Translations under genes and position numbers: made by a program
Assembly: GCA_902779135.1 (NCBI GenBank)
Contig: CACZAR010000007.1
Span: forward strand, 1 to 35,872
Reading direction: 5' to 3'
Length of the DNA stretch: 35,872 bases
From: an uncultured Coriobacteriaceae bacterium
Lineage (GTDB): Bacteria; Actinomycetota; Coriobacteriia; Coriobacteriales; Eggerthellaceae
The notes under the pieces: model-generated
The model's database searches: none
What the model saw: the letters and a program-made list of their open reading frames with translations, nothing else
What the model was told of the DNA's origin: nothing
Part shown: positions 25,341-33,654 of the stretch, piece after piece
How the letters are laid out: each line of letters starts with the position of its first letter
How positions within the stretch are numbered: the first letter of the stretch is position 1

Positions 25341-25567
25341 CCCCGCGGGAAGCTGATTGCGCTCCGCTCTCCCCGCGGGAAGTTGATTGCGCTCCGCTCA
25401 CTCTCCCCGCGGGAACATGATTGCGGGTGTGCTAATGCGTTTTCCCCGCGGGAGTTTGTTCCGAGATAGCCTAGTCGTTCCCAACGCAACTTCCCCGCGG
25501 GAGTTTGTTTGCTACGGGGCCTGTCTGCTATTGGCATGTTGAACCACGAATCATTTTCCCCGCGGGA
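25341..25567. repeat. Six-copy cluster of CCCGCGGG-core repeats (reverse orientation)
   Basis: CCCCGCGGGA occurs at 25341-25350, 25371-25380, 25405-25414, 25444-25453, 25493-25502 and 25558-25567, so copy starts are 30, 34, 39, 49 and 65 bp apart. Five are followed by a variant of RNNTGATTGC. The first two units are near-identical through GATTGCGCTCCGCTC. They fill the gap between the terminator of the corrinoid protein and the end of the MFS gene; no gene is seen here. Confidence 0.9.
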
Positions 25568-25611
25568 AGATGCGCGATGCGGTGCGAAGCGATGGGAAAA
25601 TACGGCTAGAT

Positions 25612-26859
25612 CTATTTGTCGAACTCTTCAATATGTGTGCGAGGAGAATGCAGAAGGTAAACCCAAAGCGCACACGATAGAATCGCGCAGATGAGCATGA
25701 TGGCACCGAGACCGAAAATGTAGTTTGGCCACGGCGCAACGATAACGCCCATGCCGACGACACCGAATATGCTGACCATGAAACTGATGAGCGACGAAGC
25801 GCTGCCCGTATCGCCTTCCTGCCGCGATAGCAATATGTTCACCATGTATGGGCGGATGGCGCTCTGCAACGTTGCGAACAAGATGAAAGCGGCGCAGAAC
25901 GAAAATACCGATGACTCGCCAACCGTCAAAAGTGCGATGGCGGCGACGAACGCAAGTGCCATCATGATGTTCGTGAACAAACGCGGAGTTACGTTCTTGC
26001 TCGCTTTTACCCAGATGAATGGACCGAGGGCAGTGAACGCTGCTGTGATGGCGAAGAAGTAGGTGTATTGCTGCGGTGTCGTGCCAAACGTGTCAACGTA
26101 GATGTACGACGCAACAGCAAGGTATGCCGTAAAAGCCACATTGAACAGCGAAAGCGTGATAAGCAGCACGGTGAAAGACGGGTTGCGCCCAACGGTCACG
26201 AGTCTACCCAAGGCAGAAATCAACCCGACATCGTTCCGGTCCTCGTCGGGCAGGCTTTCTTCGAACAGGATCCCAAACACAAGGCATATGGCGCCAAGCG
26301 CAGCAAGGGTGACAAACGAAGCGCGCCACGAGAAGAACCGAAGCAAGAATCCGCCGATGAGCGGTGCGATGACCGGCCCCACGACGGCGAGTACCTGGAT
26401 GATCGCTATCATGCGCTCACGGCGCTCCGCGACGAAGCAATCCTTGACAAGCGCCATGCTGACGGACGTGATGCCTCCCGCACCAGTGGCCTGCACGAGC
26501 CGTGCGCCGATGAGCGTCAAGATATTTGACGCAATCGCGCATAGGGCGCCACCTACTGTGTAGATTGCTATGCTTGCGACAAGCACGGGTTTCCGTCCAA
26601 GCTTGTCCGATATCGGGCCGATGAGAAGCGATGAGATGGTCAAGAATAGGAAAAAGCCCATGAGGGTGAAATTGACCATCCATTCCGTCGTATTGAAATA
26701 GCCTGGTAGAGACGGCACGGCGGGCGTGTACATGTCAATCGAAAACGGGATGATGGTGTTTGCCAGAATGATGAATACGATGAGGCCCATTGCCCCCAAT
26801 TTGGGTTGCGGTCGGCAGAGCCAGGCTTCTCGGCTGTTATGAGGCGGGTTGTTCATCAT
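25612..26859 (-). CDS. Bcr/CflA-family MFS drug-type efflux transporter
   Basis: The 415-residue protein has twelve hydrophobic helices. The Bcr/CflA features are SIDMYTPAVPSLPGYF in the first helix region, motif A-like GPISDKLGRKPVL after helix 2, and the QATGAGGITSVSMALVKD segment of helix 4-5. This family exports drugs or small metabolites with proton antiport. There is no good ribosome site before the ATG pair at 26856-26859, so the start is less sure. It reads in the same direction as the second URO-D methyltransferase but is separated from it by a terminator. A role in exporting a demethylated product is possible but unsupported. Confidence 0.88.
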   Translation of the reverse strand: MMNNPPHNSREAWLCRPQPKLGAMGLIVFIILANTIIPFSIDMYTPAVPSLPGYFNTTEWMVNFTLMGFFLFLTISSLLIGPISDKLGRKPVLVASIAIYTVGGALCAIASNILTLIGARLVQATGAGGITSVSMALVKDCFVAERRERMIAIIQVLAVVGPVIAPLIGGFLLRFFSWRASFVTLAALGAICLVFGILFEESLPDEDRNDVGLISALGRLVTVGRNPSFTVLLITLSLFNVAFTAYLAVASYIYVDTFGTTPQQYTYFFAITAAFTALGPFIWVKASKNVTPRLFTNIMMALAFVAAIALLTVGESSVFSFCAAFILFATLQSAIRPYMVNILLSRQEGDTGSASSLISFMVSIFGVVGMGVIVAPWPNYIFGLGAIMLICAILSCALWVYLLHSPRTHIEEFDK

Positions 26860-26884
26860 GGCATCGTCATGCTATCAGACATCT

Positions 26885-26918
26885 GCGAAAGAAGGACCCT
26901 GCTCTAGCAGGGCCCTTC
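26885..26918 (-). terminator. Intrinsic terminator after the second URO-D methyltransferase
   Basis: Read on the minus strand: GAAGGGCCCTG, loop of six, CAGGGTCCTTC (one G-U wobble), then TTTC. It lies 35 bp after the methyltransferase stop and just before the MFS start. Confidence 0.75.
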
Positions 26919-26952
26919 GTATGTGCGGAATCTCCAGCTTGTTCGGGTCTGT

Positions 26953-28005
26953 TTAGCCGAAAATCACCTGCAGCGGGAGGCGTGCGTCTTCGATTTCCTG
27001 CTGAGTGAAGCCAAACTTCTCGCAGTTGTATTGGTCGATGTACTTGCACAGCTCGACATAGGTGCCGCTGAACGTAGAGCCCGGGCCGCCCTGCGTGATG
27101 CACGGGATGTAGCTCTGGAAATCATAGCCATCCAGGTGCTCGTAGGCGACGCGCTTCACGTCTTCCGGAGTCCAGCCGTGGAAGTCAACATCCTTGTTGT
27201 CGATGTTGCCCATGAACGCAATCTGGCCCTTATATTTCTCGAGCATTGCCTTCGTGTCGTTCGACTCCATGTTGCCCTGCCAAACGTCGATGCCCATCTC
27301 GATCATGTAAGGCACGAGGTTGGCCGAATAGCTGTCGTTGTGATGGAATACGAACTCGACACCGTGGTCGTGGTAGTACCCGTAAATCTCCTTGTAGGGT
27401 TCGACAAAATAGTCGGCGAACATCTCGGGGCGCAGGAACGAGTTGTTCTCGGTGCCCCAGTCGTCGTGATGGAAGATCGCTTCGGGGTGCAGGTGGTCGC
27501 AGATACCCTCGGCAATGCGCAGCTCGAACTCGGTGACGTATTTCAGCAGCTCATGCATCTCGTCGGGGTTCGTCATGTAATACACGAGGGCATCGTCGAT
27601 GGCGCACAGGTAGTGCGACATCTCGAATAGGCCGGTCACGTAAAGGGGAGCTGCGTACGCCTTGCCAGAATTGGTGACCTCCTCGTACTGCTTCTGGAAT
27701 TCCTCCCATTCAGCCTCGGCGAACGTGGTCGGCGGAGCCTTCACGTAGTCCTTCCAGTCCTCGATGTCCTTCACGACGACCTTGTCAGGCGTATGTACGG
27801 GGAACGCGCCGGGGGTATGAGCGGGGAAGTCCATCGTGACGCCCCATGCATTGACCTTGCCCTTGTCGCCAGGTGCGAGCAAGGCGCCCGAATGCATGAT
27901 CCACGGATGCATCATCAGGTAAATGCCCTCGTAGTTGTTGCTGAAGCGGTCAGGCTTCCCTCCGTCGATGATGGTCTGGCGCAAGTTCTCTTTCGCTGTA
28001 AGCAT
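26953..28005 (-). CDS. URO-D family corrinoid methyltransferase (methyltransferase I), paralogue 2
   Basis: The 350-residue protein starts at ATG 28005 with CAGGAGGA upstream; the ORF's earlier start lacks a site. It shares the layout of the protein at 14206: ENLRQTIIDGGKPDRF, FPVHTPDKVVVKDIEDW, FHHDDWGTE and VFHHNDSYSANLVPYMIEMGI. The central third is highly similar between the two, while the N-terminal quarter and the substrate-side loops differ, so the two probably accept different methyl donors and use the same corrinoid protein (inference). It is divergent from the second PucR-type regulator, with palindromes between, which suggests induction by its substrate. Confidence 0.86.
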   Translation of the reverse strand: MLTAKENLRQTIIDGGKPDRFSNNYEGIYLMMHPWIMHSGALLAPGDKGKVNAWGVTMDFPAHTPGAFPVHTPDKVVVKDIEDWKDYVKAPPTTFAEAEWEEFQKQYEEVTNSGKAYAAPLYVTGLFEMSHYLCAIDDALVYYMTNPDEMHELLKYVTEFELRIAEGICDHLHPEAIFHHDDWGTENNSFLRPEMFADYFVEPYKEIYGYYHDHGVEFVFHHNDSYSANLVPYMIEMGIDVWQGNMESNDTKAMLEKYKGQIAFMGNIDNKDVDFHGWTPEDVKRVAYEHLDGYDFQSYIPCITQGGPGSTFSGTYVELCKYIDQYNCEKFGFTQQEIEDARLPLQVIFG

Positions 28006-28034
28006 GTGATCCTCCTGTTCGCACGTTCCCTGGT

Positions 28035-28090
28035 GCATTTTTCACATGGACGATTTGAAGCATTTGCTATTCATGCGCATGTGAAAATGC
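28035..28090. promoter_or_regulatory. Long spaced inverted repeat upstream of the second URO-D methyltransferase
   Basis: GCATTTTTCACATG (28035-28048) is matched by CATGTGAAAATGC (28078-28090), thirteen paired positions with one extra T, spaced by 29 bp. The right arm is part of a second, smaller dyad TGTGA-N7-TCACA (28081-28097). It lies 30-85 bp upstream of the minus-strand start codon at 28005, and may hold regulator sites on the same face of the helix. Confidence 0.45.
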
Positions 28091-28189
28091 GTCACAACAT
28101 TTTTCCTCATGAAGAGGCTTGTTAAATGAATTGTAAGAAGCACAGTAAGCTTTTACGGGTGGCGATATTGCTAGTATTGTTATAGTTAG

Positions 28190-28206
28190 CACTACAAATT
28201 GTAGTG
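28190..28206. promoter_or_regulatory. 17-bp palindrome at the start of the second PucR-type gene
   Basis: CACTACAA, central A, TTGTAGTG: eight perfect pairs on each side. It lies 30 bp before the ATG at 28237, just after a TATAGT hexamer (28181-28186), a position suited to autorepression. Confidence 0.55.
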
Positions 28207-28236
28207 TTGCTTATTCGTGTGAGGGACGGAGATGGC

Positions 28237-29766
28237 ATGAAGCTTGATGGTGCCGTGATTCTTTACCTGCTTGTGCGGGAGTTCGAATTCGTGGAAGGCG
28301 ATGCCGTGTCGAAGGTGAAACCCGTGGATTATCCCATCCTCTACGACGTTTCTTCGGACATGAGCGGACATGCGGTGCTCATCCCCGAACACGAGCGAGT
28401 CAATGACGCTTCGACCATGACAGACACGCTGTGCATCTGCCTGGGTGAGGCTTGCGCGGAGTCGGCGCGCAACGTTGGGCTCTCCGTGATATTTGTAAAA
28501 GCCGAGGTTCCTTTCCAGCATCTGTACAACTACCTTCAAGGTGTATACGTGCATTACGAACGGCTTGACGCACGGCTTCGTGCATGTGTCGACACGTATG
28601 CTGATTTCCAGTCCATTGTCGATGCATGCACGAGTTCGACTGGAATTCCGTGTGCGTTAATAGACGAGGGTTATCGCATCGTGTGCCAATCTTGGTCGGA
28701 TGATGCGGAAAACGACGGGATGGACGAATCCCTGCACGTGCCAATCTTGTTCGAAGATGATGCAGTTGATTTGTTCATGGCGTTTGGTGGTTACCGCAAC
28801 TTGCGCAGGAGCCGTCGTGTGACCAGTGTTCCAGGGTCGAATGACCTTTTCATGAAGAACCTGTTCAACGGCTCGCGGCTCATCGGCACGCTCCTGATGC
28901 GCCACGAGTTCGGCGCTCTCAATGCTCGGTATGTAAAGTTTCTCCTCGAGTACTTGGGAAGATATACGGAAGAGTTATTCGCCCGCATCGGATCGTTTGG
29001 CTTCGGACCCCATGGAGGAGAGCGTGTTCGGGCGATGCTGGCTATGCTGCTGGCTGGCGAAGGGGGCGATACGGCTCAGGCTGATGCGGTGCTTGCGGAG
29101 GCTGGGCATGAAGCGGACAGCAAATATCTTGTCGTGCGCATCGAGAGGAGTTTTACGCATGAGGGCAAGGAGGACTATGGCTACTTGGCTCGAAGGTTCG
29201 AGCTCTCCTGGCCACAAGCGTACTGTGTCGTGCTCGATGAAGGGCTGTTCATGCTTGCAGATATCGGCAACCAGCCTCCAGCATTTGGGAAAGGCTTCTT
29301 GCGCGAACTGGTCGAAATCGCGCGCGACAATCTGGCAAAGGTGGGCATAAGCAGGCCATTTGAGAGCATGGGCGATCTTGGTGCAGCGAAGGCGCAAGCG
29401 TCGATAGCCTACGAGCGTGGCAGCGTGGTCGACCCGACATTTTGGTGCTACCGCTTTGAGGAATACGCATTCGGCTGGTTGCTTGAGCGGAGCAGGGGAG
29501 AAATGCCCCTGGAATATGTCAGCCATCCAGCTGCGGTGGTGCTTGCGCGTTACGACGAAGAGCATGGAACTGAGTTGTTGCATACGCTCGTCGCTTTCGC
29601 ACGCCATCGCTACAACGCCACGGCAGCGTCAGGGGCGCTGTACGTGGCGCGCTCGACGCTGCTTAATCGCCTCGAGCGCATTTACGAATTAACTGGAATC
29701 GATTTGGACGATTTCGAGGAGCGCGTCTATCTGGAGATGTCGCTCTTAATGGCGGGGGCGGAGTAG
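28237..29766 (+). CDS. PucR-type transcriptional regulator, paralogue 2
   Basis: The 509-residue protein starts at ATG 28237 (GGACGGAG site); an ORF start at 28204 would lie inside the palindrome. The C-terminal helix-turn-helix YNATAASGALYVARSTLLNR plus LERIYELTGIDLDD matches PucR proteins and the equivalent part of the regulator at 10141. The N-terminal two thirds hold a likely effector region without a recognised motif. It is divergent from the second URO-D methyltransferase across 231 bp that contain two dyads. Each PucR-like gene in the window thus stands opposite a gene of the one-carbon system. The ligand is probably the methylated substrate. Confidence 0.85.
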   Translation: MKLDGAVILYLLVREFEFVEGDAVSKVKPVDYPILYDVSSDMSGHAVLIPEHERVNDASTMTDTLCICLGEACAESARNVGLSVIFVKAEVPFQHLYNYLQGVYVHYERLDARLRACVDTYADFQSIVDACTSSTGIPCALIDEGYRIVCQSWSDDAENDGMDESLHVPILFEDDAVDLFMAFGGYRNLRRSRRVTSVPGSNDLFMKNLFNGSRLIGTLLMRHEFGALNARYVKFLLEYLGRYTEELFARIGSFGFGPHGGERVRAMLAMLLAGEGGDTAQADAVLAEAGHEADSKYLVVRIERSFTHEGKEDYGYLARRFELSWPQAYCVVLDEGLFMLADIGNQPPAFGKGFLRELVEIARDNLAKVGISRPFESMGDLGAAKAQASIAYERGSVVDPTFWCYRFEEYAFGWLLERSRGEMPLEYVSHPAAVVLARYDEEHGTELLHTLVAFARHRYNATAASGALYVARSTLLNRLERIYELTGIDLDDFEERVYLEMSLLMAGAE

Positions 29767-29815
29767 GTCTCGGTCGCTGGGGTTGTGGAGCTTTGAATCA
29801 GCGTCCCGATCAATG

Positions 29816-29963
29816 TCCCGCGGGGAGAGCGATTAGAGCGATTGGGCGATCGGGGATCAATCAACGTCCCGCGGGGAGAGTGCTCCCGAATCAACGTCCC
29901 GCGGAGAAACCAATCCAACCAACGTCCTGCGGGAATCCCGCGGGAATCAACGTCCCGCGGGGA
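29816..29963. repeat. Six-copy cluster of CCCGCGGG-core repeats upstream of the RAYT gene
   Basis: Full cores TCCCGCGGGGA at 29816-29826, 29867-29877 and 29953-29963; a shorter TCCCGCGGGA at 29936-29945; degenerate copies at 29897-29907 and about 29925-29934. Most are preceded by ATCAACG or ATCAATG, the reverse complement of the TGATT flank seen in the 25.4-kb cluster, so the unit is about 20 bp and oriented. The cluster occupies the 400-bp gap before the transposase; nothing else was found in it. Confidence 0.88.
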
Positions 29964-30172
29964 AGGCGATTGGGGAGGCGATTGCCACATTATTGCATTT
30001 TCCAAATCTTGCTATCGAACATAAAGAGATGCCGCTGCGACTCTTTCGAGATATCAGGCAAGTGTTTATGGGTCGAGCTGCGCCTGTTACACGAACGAAT
30101 ACAGGTTCCCTCAATGGATAAGCCCACTACCATTGCAGGAATGACGATGCAGATGGGTGATTGAGGGGAAAC

Positions 30173-31096
30173 ATGGCAACCAAGAAGAGGAAGCGCAGCG
30201 AATCTGGTTTCTATCACGTGTTCCAACGCGGTGTTTGCCTGTTTGACATATTCGAAGACGACGAGGACAGGAAGTTTTATTTAAAACGACTTGTTCGTTA
30301 TGCGAGCGAGTTGCATGTTGAAATACATGCCTGGTGCCTCATGAGCAACCACACCCATCTGCTTGTTCGGGCTCAACATGAAACGTTATCTGCAGTAATG
30401 AGAAAAATCGGCTCCGTCTACGCACGTTATTTCAACAAGCGGCATGGAAGAACCGGCCCCTTGTTCGAGGACCGTTTCGGCAGTGTATGCGTAGAAACGG
30501 ATTCTCAATTCTTGTCGGTAATGAGGTACATCCATCGAAACCCTATCCACCACGAGGAGCGAACGCTTATGGGTGACTATCCATGGAGCAGCTACGGGGA
30601 ATACTTGACAGGAGTTTCGGAGACGTGCGAGCAAACTCTGGCAATGTCGATATTCGGAAGCGTCGATCGGTTCATTTCATTCCATCACATCGAACAAGAC
30701 TATAAGCAAAGCATAGAGCGTTATCTTGACATAGACACAATAGGCCCCATGCGCGATGATGAAGCGCGTTTGCGCGCCAATCACGTTCTCGTCGAAGCGG
30801 GCATTCCGGTGACAGTGGCTCGTTTGGGTGCTTTGCCGTATAAGCAACGAGACATGGCAATTGCGCTGGTGAAACATTCAATTCATTGCTCGTTGCGCCA
30901 GCTTCAGCGTCTTACGGCCATCGCCTTTTCTGCGATAAGAAATGCTGTGCAACTTTCATTTGGAGATGTTGCTGGCACCAGGCGTTCTGGATCGGCGGAG
31001 GCATCCGTCCTCCAGCCCGGACGCCTCCTCTCTTCATGGCCTCCTTCGCCTATGAACACGAGCAAGCTCTTTGCGTCAAAGCAAAGAGCAGGGTGA
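30173..31096 (+). CDS. REP-associated tyrosine transposase (RAYT, IS200-like Y1 family)
   Basis: The 307-residue protein starts at the ATG after GAGGGGAAAC. It is a single-strand HUH nuclease: the metal-binding pair is His60 and His62 in WCLMSNHTHLLV, and the likely catalytic Tyr119 is in VMRYIHRNP. The RAYT hallmarks YARYFNKRHGRTGPLFEDRF and YPWSSYGEY are also present. RAYTs are single-copy domesticated transposases that move REP palindromes rather than themselves. The segment after about residue 160 is a helical C-terminal domain longer than in minimal RAYTs. The last ~35 codons lie over a GC-rich inverted repeat (GGAGG/CCTCC). The CCCGCGGG cluster directly upstream is its probable substrate (inference). 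Confidence 0.88.
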   Translation: MATKKRKRSESGFYHVFQRGVCLFDIFEDDEDRKFYLKRLVRYASELHVEIHAWCLMSNHTHLLVRAQHETLSAVMRKIGSVYARYFNKRHGRTGPLFEDRFGSVCVETDSQFLSVMRYIHRNPIHHEERTLMGDYPWSSYGEYLTGVSETCEQTLAMSIFGSVDRFISFHHIEQDYKQSIERYLDIDTIGPMRDDEARLRANHVLVEAGIPVTVARLGALPYKQRDMAIALVKHSIHCSLRQLQRLTAIAFSAIRNAVQLSFGDVAGTRRSGSAEASVLQPGRLLSSWPPSPMNTSKLFASKQRAG

Positions 31097-31116
31097 GGGG
31101 ATGGAGCCTCTTTTTC

Positions 31117-32232
31117 TTAATCGCTCAAATCCCGATCGAGCGTGATGACGAAATCGAAATCAGGGTAAAGCTCTTGTACATCGTCGCTGATGTGTTTGTA
31201 GAGATCGACGCGATCGGGCGTCTCGAAATCGATTATCAAGTCGAACGAAATACGTTTCTGCTCGAGATCGGCATAGAACCCGTGCATTTGCAGGACGCCT
31301 TCGTGCCCCATTGCAACGCGCGTGATAGACGAGCGCATCTCGGCTACTTCGTCGTCGCTTGTGTTGCGTGAGTAGATGCCAACGGTTGCTAAGGCGATAT
31401 GATGCTCTTTCAACACAGCAGCTTGAATGCGACGTGTCATAGCATCGATTTCGGAAGCGGTCATTGTATCAATCACTTCCACATGAATGGCGCCGATAGT
31501 CAAATCGGGCCCATAGCTCTCGAGCAGCAAATCATAAGCGCCCAGGACGTCTGGGTCAGAACAAACGGTGCGTTTGATGCCTTGCGCCAAATCGGCGTCA
31601 GGTCGACTTCCGAGGATATCATCGAGCGTTTCGCGTAGCATGTCGATGCCCGCTTTGATGATGACAATCGAGATGATTACGCCGACGTACGCCTCGAGGG
31701 CGATTCCGGTTCCCAGATAGATGAGCGCAGCAGCAAGCACCGAAGCGGAAATTGCAGCGTCGAACAGGGCGTCTTTTCCAGAAGCTATAAGTGAACCTGA
31801 ATCAACTTGCTTTCCCTTTGCGCTGACATAGCGTCCAAGGATGATTTTCACGATGACGGCAGCTGCGACAATGATAAGTGTCACCATCGAGTAATCGGCG
31901 ACCTCGGGATAGATTATTTTCTTGATTGATTCGACAAGTGAAGTGATGCCCGCATAAAGCACGATGGCAACGATGACCATTGCTGAAAGGTACTCGTATC
32001 GTCCGTGTCCGAGAGGGTGCTTTCGATCGGGTCTCTTGCCTGCAAGCTTTGCTCCGATGATCGTGATGACCGACGAGAGCGCATCTGTCAGGTTGTTGAC
32101 AGCGTCAAGCACGATGGCGATCGAGTTTGCGGCAAGACCGACTGCAGCTTTGAATGCGACGAGCAGGATGTTGGCAACAATACCGATGATACTCGTGCGG
32201 ACGATGATGCGCTCTCTGTCTAACGGTGCCAT
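31117..32232 (-). CDS. Cation diffusion facilitator (CDF) family metal efflux protein
   Basis: The 371-residue protein starts at ATG 32232 (GAAAGAG site). It has six membrane helices and the CDF metal-site segments: DAVNNLTDALSS in helix 2, HPLGHGRYEY in the loop, and SGKDALFDAAIS in helix 5. The C-terminal cytoplasmic part is long, with a ferredoxin-like dimer domain and a further alpha/beta stretch. The metal-site residues read NxxxD in helix 2 and DxxxD in helix 5 instead of the HxxxD common in zinc exporters, which points toward manganese or iron (inference). It is convergent with the RAYT gene. Confidence 0.88.
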   Translation of the reverse strand: MAPLDRERIIVRTSIIGIVANILLVAFKAAVGLAANSIAIVLDAVNNLTDALSSVITIIGAKLAGKRPDRKHPLGHGRYEYLSAMVIVAIVLYAGITSLVESIKKIIYPEVADYSMVTLIIVAAAVIVKIILGRYVSAKGKQVDSGSLIASGKDALFDAAISASVLAAALIYLGTGIALEAYVGVIISIVIIKAGIDMLRETLDDILGSRPDADLAQGIKRTVCSDPDVLGAYDLLLESYGPDLTIGAIHVEVIDTMTASEIDAMTRRIQAAVLKEHHIALATVGIYSRNTSDDEVAEMRSSITRVAMGHEGVLQMHGFYADLEQKRISFDLIIDFETPDRVDLYKHISDDVQELYPDFDFVITLDRDLSD

Positions 32233-32281
32233 TTAGTCTCTTTCAGATGTTTGCGGATGGAAGGTATAGCATCAAGCGTTT

Positions 32282-32380
32282 TCCCGCGGGGAAAATGCGT
32301 TGGAACGGGTTGCAGGCAAATCACGAGTTCAGTCGCGAATCCAATCGCGAATCCAATCGCGAATCGGCTTCCCGCGGGGA
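32282..32380. repeat. CCCGCGGG-core repeats plus a 12-bp tandem repeat
   Basis: TCCCGCGGGGA at 32282-32292 and 32370-32380, followed by a decayed GCGCGCGGGAAG. The first copy has extended symmetry (GTTTTCCCGCGGGGAAAAT). Between them, TCGCGAATCCAA is repeated in tandem almost three times (32333-32367). The stretch lies between the CDF gene start and the end of the AICAR formyltransferase gene. Confidence 0.8.
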
Positions 32381-32425
32381 AAGCGCGCGGGAAGCCGAGT
32401 ACATGCAAGCGCGGAAAACTCGGGC

Positions 32426-33604
32426 TTAGTGGTGGAACAAGCGCATGCCCGTGAATGCCATGGCGATGCCATACTTGTTGGCAGTTTCGATAACGTTGTC
32501 GTCGCGAATCGATCCGCCGGGCTCGGCGATGTAGGCAACGCCCGATTTGCGCGCGCGTTCAACGTTGTCGCCGAACGGGAAGAAGGCGTCTGATCCAATC
32601 GACACGCCAGATTGCGTGGCAATCCATGCCTTCTTTTCCTCCGGGGAAAGTGCTTCAGGCTGCTCGGTGAAGATCTGCTGCCATGCACCGTCGCGCAGCA
32701 CATCGTCGCATTCGTCGGAGATGTAGACGTCGATGGCGTTGTCGCGGCTCGGACGGCCGATTCCAGGCAGGAACGGCAGGCCCAGGACCTTCGGATGCTG
32801 CCTCAGGTACCACGTATCGGCCTTGCTGCCCGCCAGACGCGTGCAGTGGATGCGGCTCTGCTGTCCGGCACCGACGCCGATGGCTTGGCCATCTTTCACG
32901 TAGCACACCGAATTCGACTGGGTGTACTTCAGCGTGATGAGCGCCACGATGAGGTCGATCTTTGCGGCATCGGGGATTTCCTTGTTCTCGGTCACGACGT
33001 TTGCCAGCAGATTCTCGTCGATGGTGAAGAAGTTGTGCCCCTGTTCAAACGTGATGCCGAAAACATCCTTGTATTCCTGCTCGGCGCACACGTAGTCAGC
33101 ATCGATCTGCACGACGTTGTAGTTGCCCTTCTTCTTCGTTTTCAGAATCTCTAGCGCTTCGTCGGTGTAGCCGGGAGCGATGATGCCGTCCGACACTTCA
33201 AGCTTCAGATAGCGCGCTACGTCTGCATCACACACGTCGGAGAGCGCAGCCCAGTCGCCGTACGAGCATAGACGGTCAGCGCCGCGTGCGCGAATGTAAG
33301 CGCAAGCGATGGGTGAAAGCTCGCCCTCGTCTTCGACAAAATAAATCTGGCGGTCGACGTCGGAAAGCGGCACGCCAACAGCTGCACCGGCAGGGCTTAC
33401 ATGCTTGAAGGACGCCGCAGCAGGAAGACCCGTGGCTTCCTTCAACTCACGAACGAGCTGCCATGAATTCAGAGCGTCCATGAAGTTGATGTAGCCCGGT
33501 TTGCCGTTGAGCACTTGCAAGGGCAAGTCGCCGCCATCTCTCATGAAGATGCGTGACGGTTTCTGATTGGGGTTACACCCGTACTTGAGTTCGAGTTCGT
33601 TCAT
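32426..33604 (-). CDS. purH: Stand-alone AICAR formyltransferase (PurH C-terminal domain type)
   Basis: The 392-residue protein starts at ATG 33604 with AGGAGAAA upstream. It transfers the formyl group of 10-formyl-tetrahydrofolate to AICAR, the ninth step of IMP synthesis. It begins LELKYGCNPNQKPSRIF, the usual start of the AICARFT half of PurH, and contains SFKHVSPAGAAVG (Lys-His pair), SDGIIAPGYTDEALEIL, RIHCTRLAGSKAD and SDAFFPFGDNVERA. The cyclohydrolase half (MGS-like domain) is absent; that step is provided by the PurO gene 50 bp upstream on the same strand. This stand-alone form is known in several anaerobes. Confidence 0.94.
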   Translation of the reverse strand: MNELELKYGCNPNQKPSRIFMRDGGDLPLQVLNGKPGYINFMDALNSWQLVRELKEATGLPAAASFKHVSPAGAAVGVPLSDVDRQIYFVEDEGELSPIACAYIRARGADRLCSYGDWAALSDVCDADVARYLKLEVSDGIIAPGYTDEALEILKTKKKGNYNVVQIDADYVCAEQEYKDVFGITFEQGHNFFTIDENLLANVVTENKEIPDAAKIDLIVALITLKYTQSNSVCYVKDGQAIGVGAGQQSRIHCTRLAGSKADTWYLRQHPKVLGLPFLPGIGRPSRDNAIDVYISDECDDVLRDGAWQQIFTEQPEALSPEEKKAWIATQSGVSIGSDAFFPFGDNVERARKSGVAYIAEPGGSIRDDNVIETANKYGIAMAFTGMRLFHH

Positions 33605-33654
33605 CCGTTTCTCCTGTTCGTTTCGCCAAGCCAAAAAGAGACAACTCCTTTTGG

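Noticed and set aside
25341..25567. CRISPR-like array appearance of the repeat clusters
   Set aside because: The conserved part is only 11-20 bp, spacing varies from 30 to 65 bp between copy starts, and no cas genes are present.
28080..28097. CRP/FNR-type site TGTGA...TCACA before the second URO-D methyltransferase
   Set aside because: The spacing is seven, not six, and it is part of a larger dyad; assignment to CRP/FNR is not justified.
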